Shown piece by piece: positions 59,343 to 64,000 of a DNA stretch of 64,000 bases; positions within the stretch are counted from its first letter, which is position 1, and each line of letters starts with the position of its first letter. The notes under the pieces are model-generated. The model did no database searches. It was given only the letters and a program-made list of their open reading frames with translations, and was not told the DNA's origin. Source of the stretch: Desulfamplus sp964425195 (GTDB lineage Bacteria; Desulfobacterota; Desulfobacteria; Desulfobacterales; Desulfobacteraceae); contig CAYRLG010000001.1 in assembly GCA_964425195.1 (NCBI GenBank), positions 62,001 to 126,000 on the forward strand. The letters run 5' to 3'. A program made the translations under genes and the position numbers.

Positions 59343-60668
59343 TTATCTCAGATGGTGTTTTCTGTATTCTACCACGTCACGTGTCCAGCCGCCCTCAACC
59401 TCATCCTCTTTCCAGAAGATATATGGGTTGGTTCTTGGATATGCAACATGCTGAGGTTGTGCATCAATTCCAGTAACTTCAAGAAGTTTTTGGAATCCTT
59501 GACGCATAATCAGCTCTCCAAGTCTCTCACGGTTTTTACCCTCTTCCATCCACCAATCCCAGATACTTTCAATAACTGAGGTAATTGCTTCATAGTCATT
59601 CTCAGGATTAACTTCAACAAAAGGAACAAGGAGAGAACCCATCTGAGCACCATCAACGATTGGAGCTTTTGCACCAACAAGAATTGATAAGCCTCTGTCA
59701 TCACCTATTTTCAATGCTCTTGGCATTGTATTAATACAGTGCATACAGCGGGTACAGTTAGAATTGTCAATCTTAAGGGTTTTATTTTCAAATTTCATAC
59801 ATTTTGTTGGGCAAAGTGCAAGAACCTCTTTCTCAATATCAAATGGACCCCAATCTTTACCTTTATGAGCACCAGCATTGGCAGGATAAGCAGGATCATT
59901 TGCTACATACTTATTTACTGCATCCTGATCAATTTTTATAGCATCTCTCCAAGTACCGATAAATGACATATCGGAACGTGCAATAGAGGCTACGCAGCCA
60001 TTTGGACAGGCATCAAATTTAAATTTAAACTTATAAGGGAATGCAGGGCGGTGTAATTCGTCCTGATAGTTGTTTGTCAAGAAGTGACAAAGTGCATTAG
60101 AGTCATAGCAGGCATACTCACATCTTGAAGTTCCAAGACAGTCTGCTGGTGTACGCAAGTTAGAACCTGAGCCACCAAGATCCTGGTTCATATTATGTGT
60201 CAACTCATAAAAAATTTCCTCAAGCTGAGGAGTTGTGGTACCAAGAAGAATAATATCTCCTGTTGCACCATGCATGTTTGTAATACCACTGCCTCTCATA
60301 TCCCAAATTTTTGTCAATGATCTGAGATAATCTGTTTTGTAATATTTGCCACAAGGCTGAGCAACACGCATTGTATGAAAATGCTCAACTCCAGGGAATA
60401 GTTTTGGCTGATCGCAGTATCTACCGATTACACCACCACCGTAACCAAAAACACCAACAATACCACCATGTTTCCAGTGGGTTCTTCCATGCTTATAAGA
60501 AAGTTCAAGAACACCAAGAAGGTCCTCTACAGTATCCTGTGGAATTTGGAACTCAACACCTGCTTCGTTTTTTGCTCTGACTTCAGCCTGTTGCTTCAGA
60601 TCAGAAACAAAACTCGGCCATGGGCCAGATTCCAACTGATCCAATAAAGGAGTTTCATGTTTTGCCAT
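59343..60668 (-). CDS. dsrA: Dissimilatory sulfite reductase subunit alpha
   Basis: 441 residues, catalytic partner of DsrB; cytosolic alpha2-beta2 siroheme enzyme. FHTMRVAQPCGKYY, GSGITNMHGATGD, the siroheme/4Fe-4S ligands CLGTSRCEYAC (C-x5-C) and CPNGC (C-x3-C), and the ferredoxin domain with CPTKCMKF and CTRCMHCINTMPRAL are intact. The C-terminus EYRKHHLR and WRD are of normal length. The ATG follows GGAGG. It is the first gene of dsrABDN; the sequence is clearly of the bacterial reductive type rather than the oxidative type, judged by dsrD in the same locus. Confidence 0.98.
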   Translation of the reverse strand: MAKHETPLLDQLESGPWPSFVSDLKQQAEVRAKNEAGVEFQIPQDTVEDLLGVLELSYKHGRTHWKHGGIVGVFGYGGGVIGRYCDQPKLFPGVEHFHTMRVAQPCGKYYKTDYLRSLTKIWDMRGSGITNMHGATGDIILLGTTTPQLEEIFYELTHNMNQDLGGSGSNLRTPADCLGTSRCEYACYDSNALCHFLTNNYQDELHRPAFPYKFKFKFDACPNGCVASIARSDMSFIGTWRDAIKIDQDAVNKYVANDPAYPANAGAHKGKDWGPFDIEKEVLALCPTKCMKFENKTLKIDNSNCTRCMHCINTMPRALKIGDDRGLSILVGAKAPIVDGAQMGSLLVPFVEVNPENDYEAITSVIESIWDWWMEEGKNRERLGELIMRQGFQKLLEVTGIDAQPQHVAYPRTNPYIFWKEDEVEGGWTRDVVEYRKHHLR

Positions 60669-60959
60669 TTACTTACCTCCGTTAAAAGTTAAATTACATT
60701 TTTTTCAGTGATATCCAACTATGGTACACTTCAACAATAACCATAATTAAAAATCATTTAAAGTGATGCTTCACGTTTATCTCTCTTACTTAAAATGATG
60801 ATCTTTATAGAACACCATTTATTTTTTGACTATAATTAATTTTTAAATAAAAGGTTTTAAATAATCACTGTTCCTATAAGATTTCTATAGAGCATTGTCA
60901 ATAAAAAAGCATTTTTTTCTTTTTAACAAGCCTATTGAAATTGACGTGACAAAACGCAT
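60669..60959 (-). promoter_or_regulatory. dsr operon upstream region
   Basis: 291 bp between dsrA and the preceding unknown gene. Two dyads can be seen: TATGGT / ACCATA (60720-60725 and 60740-60745) and a 15-bp near-palindrome ATCATTTAAAGTGAT (60753-60767, one mismatched pair). They may be regulator sites. A good -35/-10 pair was not found; TTGTTG and TATCAC with 18 bp spacing on the minus strand are the best but weak. Confidence 0.35.
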
Positions 60960-62306
60960 TTACTGAACAGAAGAGATATAGTTATCAATATGATATGATA
61001 CTATTTGAGAGTGCGATTTAAGATGTTTTTTTATAAAAAGAGTTTCAGAGTTACTTTGAGAAAAAAAGGAACCATCTCCTGTGTTAGGAAAATCTATCGT
61101 ATCTAAAATAGCCATCAAAATTTGATATAAATTTTGATGGCTAAACTGACTCAAGTAAGATTTAAACTCGTCAAGAAAACTATTTTTTAACCTATTATCA
61201 TCTCTATTTAGCTTTCGCTCAAAATTTAGCTTTTGTTCAAGCGATCTAAAAAAACCTTTTAATATAAATGGCATAACATCACTATTCACAAGAACCCAGT
61301 CACCAGTTCCATCAATCCTGTCTATTCGCATACGTAGTGTAAGATTGAGAAAAAAGAGTAAAAGAGCTTTATAAACATCTTCTATATTATTTTCACAATC
61401 AAACTCAACCTCGCCACAATCGTCTCTATTAGAATTTAACTCAACTATAGGTCTATAACCTCTGACAGTGATAAGTTTTACATCAAACCCATTTTCAGTT
61501 CTCTTTGCTATAAAATCTCCTGCTGCATGGTGCCACGGAAAGATATGCTCAGATGTTTTAAGATTATAAAAATAAGTAAGAATCTCAGATGCCTTCTCAT
61601 AAATTTCAAAGTAGTCTGGAGGATAAAAAGGAGTAATAGTACCGTCACTATTCCAAATATTGATTACTGACAAAGTAGGTTCGGCAACATCTTCTGTGAT
61701 AGGTAATTTTTTTTTATCTATTAATTCCAACCTGTTATTGGTATAATTTATATTATCATCTGTCAGATGGAACTCCCTATATCCATCAAACCAGATAGCA
61801 AACATAAAAGCTATCTTCAATCCTTTGCATGTCATAGTTTGAACATCAAAAACCTTAGGAACAAAACAATTACCATCAATCTCATTTAGATATTTAAGAA
61901 GATGGTATTCATAATGAATCAGAGCAAGTCCATGAGAGGAGACGGCTGTATTAAGGACAAATAGTATAGGAGCGTTAACAGAGCATGAAGAGAACTCTTT
62001 TTTAATGGTTACTTGAACTTTAGCTGGATGGTAGAATGCACCATGCTTTTCAAGACAGATATCAATTTGTTCAATATCTCTAAGAGAGATACTCTTTTTA
62101 AGAACGAATTGTAATCCGCTTCTTATGGCACTGTATTCATTTAATTTAATAAACTTTTCTGCCTGCTCAAAGTATTCATAAAGCAAAATTCCGCCAGCAT
62201 CTTTTCCCAAAAGAGGAATTTTCAACAAGGGAGAATCCTCTGTAAGCGAATCTGACACCCCAGCAATATGGTATTTAAATTGAAGAGTTACATCTGAATG
62301 AGTCAT
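60960..62306 (-). CDS. Unknown protein upstream of dsrA, possibly of kinase-like fold
   Basis: 448 residues, no signal peptide or membrane helix. Function unknown. Features reminding of an aminoglycoside-phosphotransferase/kinase-like fold are visible in order: an N-lobe with LHYEYHLLKYLNEI-like helix (about 131-144), CFVPKVFDV (147-155), a hinge-like FMFAIWFDGYREFHL (167-181), HHAAGDF (259-265) comparable to the HxxGDF catalytic loop, and VKLITVRGYRPIV (276-288) where a DxG metal site would be expected but Asp is missing. If this reading is right it would be a pseudo-enzyme. It lies in the same direction as dsrA and a TPR gene. Conserved unknown genes around dsr are known from sulfate reducers. 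Confidence 0.7.
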   Translation of the reverse strand: MTHSDVTLQFKYHIAGVSDSLTEDSPLLKIPLLGKDAGGILLYEYFEQAEKFIKLNEYSAIRSGLQFVLKKSISLRDIEQIDICLEKHGAFYHPAKVQVTIKKEFSSCSVNAPILFVLNTAVSSHGLALIHYEYHLLKYLNEIDGNCFVPKVFDVQTMTCKGLKIAFMFAIWFDGYREFHLTDDNINYTNNRLELIDKKKLPITEDVAEPTLSVINIWNSDGTITPFYPPDYFEIYEKASEILTYFYNLKTSEHIFPWHHAAGDFIAKRTENGFDVKLITVRGYRPIVELNSNRDDCGEVEFDCENNIEDVYKALLLFFLNLTLRMRIDRIDGTGDWVLVNSDVMPFILKGFFRSLEQKLNFERKLNRDDNRLKNSFLDEFKSYLSQFSHQNLYQILMAILDTIDFPNTGDGSFFSQSNSETLFIKKHLKSHSQIVSYHIDNYISSVQ

Positions 62307-62366
62307 CTGTTTTTATATACTTATTATCTTTAAGTAGTTAAAGATATTGAGGTTGATTTTTTAAAT

Positions 62367-63044
62367 TCAAATTCTATGAGATGCCAATTCTTGTTTCATC
62401 TCCTGTGCTATATCAAAACCCAATGACTCTGCCTTATCACAGTGAAATAGTGCCCGTTTGTAATCCTTTTTTTGAAGGTAACCTACAGCAAGATTATTGT
62501 GAGCGATTGGAAATTCAGGCTGAATTCTTATAGCTTCAAGGTTTGCCTCGATAGACTCATCAACAAGACCTTTCATGAGATAGGCATTTGCAAGAGTTGT
62601 ATATGCTTGAACAAAGTTAGCATTATGGATAACAGCTTTTTGAAGATTTTTTATCGCAAGATCAAGTTTCTCTTCATCCTCTTTTTCATCTTTACCATCA
62701 ATCAGCTGAAGAAGAACAAATCCTATATTGGCATAGCCTTCAGCAAAGCCGGCTCTTGCCTTTACTGCATATTTATTGTATCTTAAACACCCTTCAAGAT
62801 CGTTTCTCTGGAGGCATATACCGCCAAGCAGCACATAAGCTTCAGCAAGTGATGGGCTGCAATCTACAGCATCATGCAAAGCTTTTTCAGCAGCGTCATA
62901 CTCTTTTTTACCCATCAATGCAACCGCAAGGTTGTAGTGGGTAGTACCGCACTCTGCATTCCCTTTTAGTTGTTTTTGAAGTTGTTCAATATATTCATCA
63001 GAAGTCCTTGCTTTTATTCTTTCTGAATCTACTTTATCAGCCAT
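62367..63044 (-). CDS. TPR-repeat protein upstream of dsr
   Basis: 225 residues with at least five TPR units: THYNLAVALMGKKEYDAAEKA, AEAYVLLGGICLQRNDLEGC, AEGYANIGFVLLQ, VQAYTTLANAYLMKGLVDES and PIAHNNLAVGYLQKKDYKRA; each has the W/Y/L..G..Y..A pattern. No signal peptide, so a cytosolic scaffold. An acidic loop (DGKDEKEDEEK) sits between units 3 and 4. AAGGAT precedes the ATG. It stands 60 bp before the kinase-like unknown gene, in the same direction, and both may belong to the dsr neighbourhood. Confidence 0.85.
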   Translation of the reverse strand: MADKVDSERIKARTSDEYIEQLQKQLKGNAECGTTHYNLAVALMGKKEYDAAEKALHDAVDCSPSLAEAYVLLGGICLQRNDLEGCLRYNKYAVKARAGFAEGYANIGFVLLQLIDGKDEKEDEEKLDLAIKNLQKAVIHNANFVQAYTTLANAYLMKGLVDESIEANLEAIRIQPEFPIAHNNLAVGYLQKKDYKRALFHCDKAESLGFDIAQEMKQELASHRI

Positions 63045-63221
63045 TTTAGTACTTATCCTTATGTGTTAATTATAATTAATAAACAGATTAAATATTAAAT
63101 TAAATATTTAATTTTAACAATCTTTTATGTCAAGGTAAAACTAAATATAAACGCCCTGCAGTAGTAAAATTGACTCTATCTTTTAATAAGCCTTCGATTA
63201 AAGAAAGCTGCTCTCATAAAA

Positions 63222-63632
63222 TTATCTTTGGTAAAGAATCATCTGTGTACACCGAAACAGTGCAATTGTTTTTCCTGATTCTCTGTGAGTGACAATAGCG
63301 TCCCATACTTGCGTAGTTTTTCCTTGATGAACTACTTGTGCAGTGCAATCAATAATCCCGTCCCTTGCCGTACCAAGATGGTTGGATTTTAACTCAATAG
63401 TTGTAAAACCAATAGCACTATCTGGAAGGTTTGCCATACAGCCATGACCAGTTGATGTGTCCGCAAGAGTGACAACACTCCCTGCATGAAGAAAGCCATT
63501 AGGTGCCATAAGAAATTTTTTTACGGGCAGTTCAGCTTTAACTTTACCTTTTTCTACGTGAATAACAACAATACCAAGATGACCCGGAAGAGTCTCTGCC
63601 CCTAACATGTTGCAATATTTTGGTGTATTCAT
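63222..63632 (-). CDS. PaaI/YbgC-type hotdog thioesterase
   Basis: 136 residues, single hotdog domain. The helix and loop region PNGFLHAGSVVTLADTSTGHGC matches the PaaI/MenI-type HAGSxxTLADT active-site segment, with the acidic residue in the helix; FTTIELKSNHLG and VVHQGKTTQVWDA are family strands. Likely hydrolyses an acyl-CoA; the substrate, possibly aromatic or a menaquinone precursor, cannot be told. GGGGA precedes the ATG. It stands 177 bp upstream of the TPR gene. Confidence 0.88.
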   Translation of the reverse strand: MNTPKYCNMLGAETLPGHLGIVVIHVEKGKVKAELPVKKFLMAPNGFLHAGSVVTLADTSTGHGCMANLPDSAIGFTTIELKSNHLGTARDGIIDCTAQVVHQGKTTQVWDAIVTHRESGKTIALFRCTQMILYQR

Positions 63633-63990
63633 ATATCCCCTATTTATTGACTATGAGTTCATTTCAATATGTTATCTTCTTACCATATAAAACTTAAATT
63701 TAAACAGAGCAAATTATTACGATTAAAAGATATCCTATGCCCTAATTATTATAAAATATATCCCTAAAACTTAAAATTACTGATGAATGTATGATTGATA
63801 TTGACACAAGCTCTCATATCTTTATAACATTCAATTACTCTTTTCATTAAATATCTCTTACAATAGCTCATAATAAACAGGCTTTTTTAAGGCAATATAG
63901 AGCAAATAACAATAAAATTATAGTGACTCAATAATGCTTTATTGTTATTTATACTTTGTTAGCTATTTTACTAATAAATTTAAGGATAAT
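63633..63990 (+). promoter_or_regulatory. Intergenic region with promoter and dyad before the last gene
   Basis: 358 bp. TTGACA (63801-63806), 16 bp, TATAAC (63823-63828) is a good promoter match on the plus strand. A perfect 13-bp inverted repeat (63904-63916 and 63938-63950, AAATAACAATAAA and complement, 21-nt spacer) lies between it and the gene starting at 63991. No other gene seen. Confidence 0.45.
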
Positions 63991-64000
63991 ATGACATATC
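63991..64000 (+). CDS. Start of a further gene, cut by the window end
   Basis: ATG ACA TAT with AAGGA five bases before, on the plus strand at the very end. Only three codons are visible, so nothing can be said about the product. Confidence 0.35.

Overview
The window comes from a low-GC, Gram-negative sulfate-reducing bacterium. The strongest marker is a complete dissimilatory sulfite reductase locus on the minus strand (dsrA, dsrB, dsrD and a dsrN/cobB-type gene, about 56.2-60.7 kb). An outer-membrane beta-barrel protein, a PBP1A, a two-domain old-yellow-enzyme reductase and a CoA-transferase/GNAT fusion fit a member of the Desulfobacterota, probably Desulfobacteraceae-like. The genus cannot be fixed from this sequence alone. 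No rRNA, tRNA, CRISPR array, transposase or prophage gene was seen.

Layout. 0-6.4 kb: housekeeping genes (3'-part of selO, aroK, a PBP1A on the minus strand, hisI-hisG). 6.5-15.2 kb: a two-gene minus-strand unit for the cell surface, a FecR/TPR/beta-barrel protein followed by a 1749-residue exported mosaic protein. 15.4-19.5 kb: DEAD-box helicase and a U32-type protein. 19.9-28.4 kb: a large plus-strand operon for an Mrp/Mbh-like cation/proton antiporter complex. Its order matches the ion-pumping half of archaeal Mbh (E-F-G-MbhD-[MbhE+MrpB]-MrpC-MrpD). It then carries two further NuoL/M/N-like subunits and two small membrane proteins, one of only 39 residues, and is followed by a cyclic-nucleotide-binding protein. 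No hydrogenase or oxidoreductase half is present.

29.1-34.1 kb: a tandem duplication of a translationally coupled pair, an ArsB/NhaD-like transporter and an eIF2B-fold protein. The copies are aligned without a net indel over 2183 bp. 1547 bp appear identical while the rest is diverged and mosaic, which points to gene conversion. 34.3-41.2 kb: a low-complexity protein with a recombinase-type helix-turn-helix, queF, two dihydrouridine synthases, a small conserved protein and a FadH-like reductase. 41.5-43.2 kb: panB followed by a DUF2520 Rossmann protein that may be an alternative ketopantoate reductase. 43.2-47.2 kb: an ABC-2 exporter with one ATPase, two permeases and a HlyD-type adaptor. 47.6-54.8 kb: CoA-transferase/GNAT fusion, rfbD, glycogen phosphorylase, a TetR regulator with a palindromic operator candidate, a duplicated-domain unknown protein and an RF-like GGQ protein. 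54.9-63.6 kb: a LivK-type binding protein, the dsr locus, two unknown proteins upstream of it (one kinase-like, one TPR) and a hotdog thioesterase. A further gene begins at the last bases.

The most interesting systems are the hydrogenase-less Mbh-like complex with extra antiporter subunits, the duplicated transporter/eIF2B pair, and a pair of interleaved stems in the dsrB-dsrD spacer. Several conserved enzymes (AroK, DusB, MrpD, PBP1A) carry low-complexity insertions or extensions, which seems to be a trait of this genome. All functional calls are from motif recognition by eye; no database search was possible.
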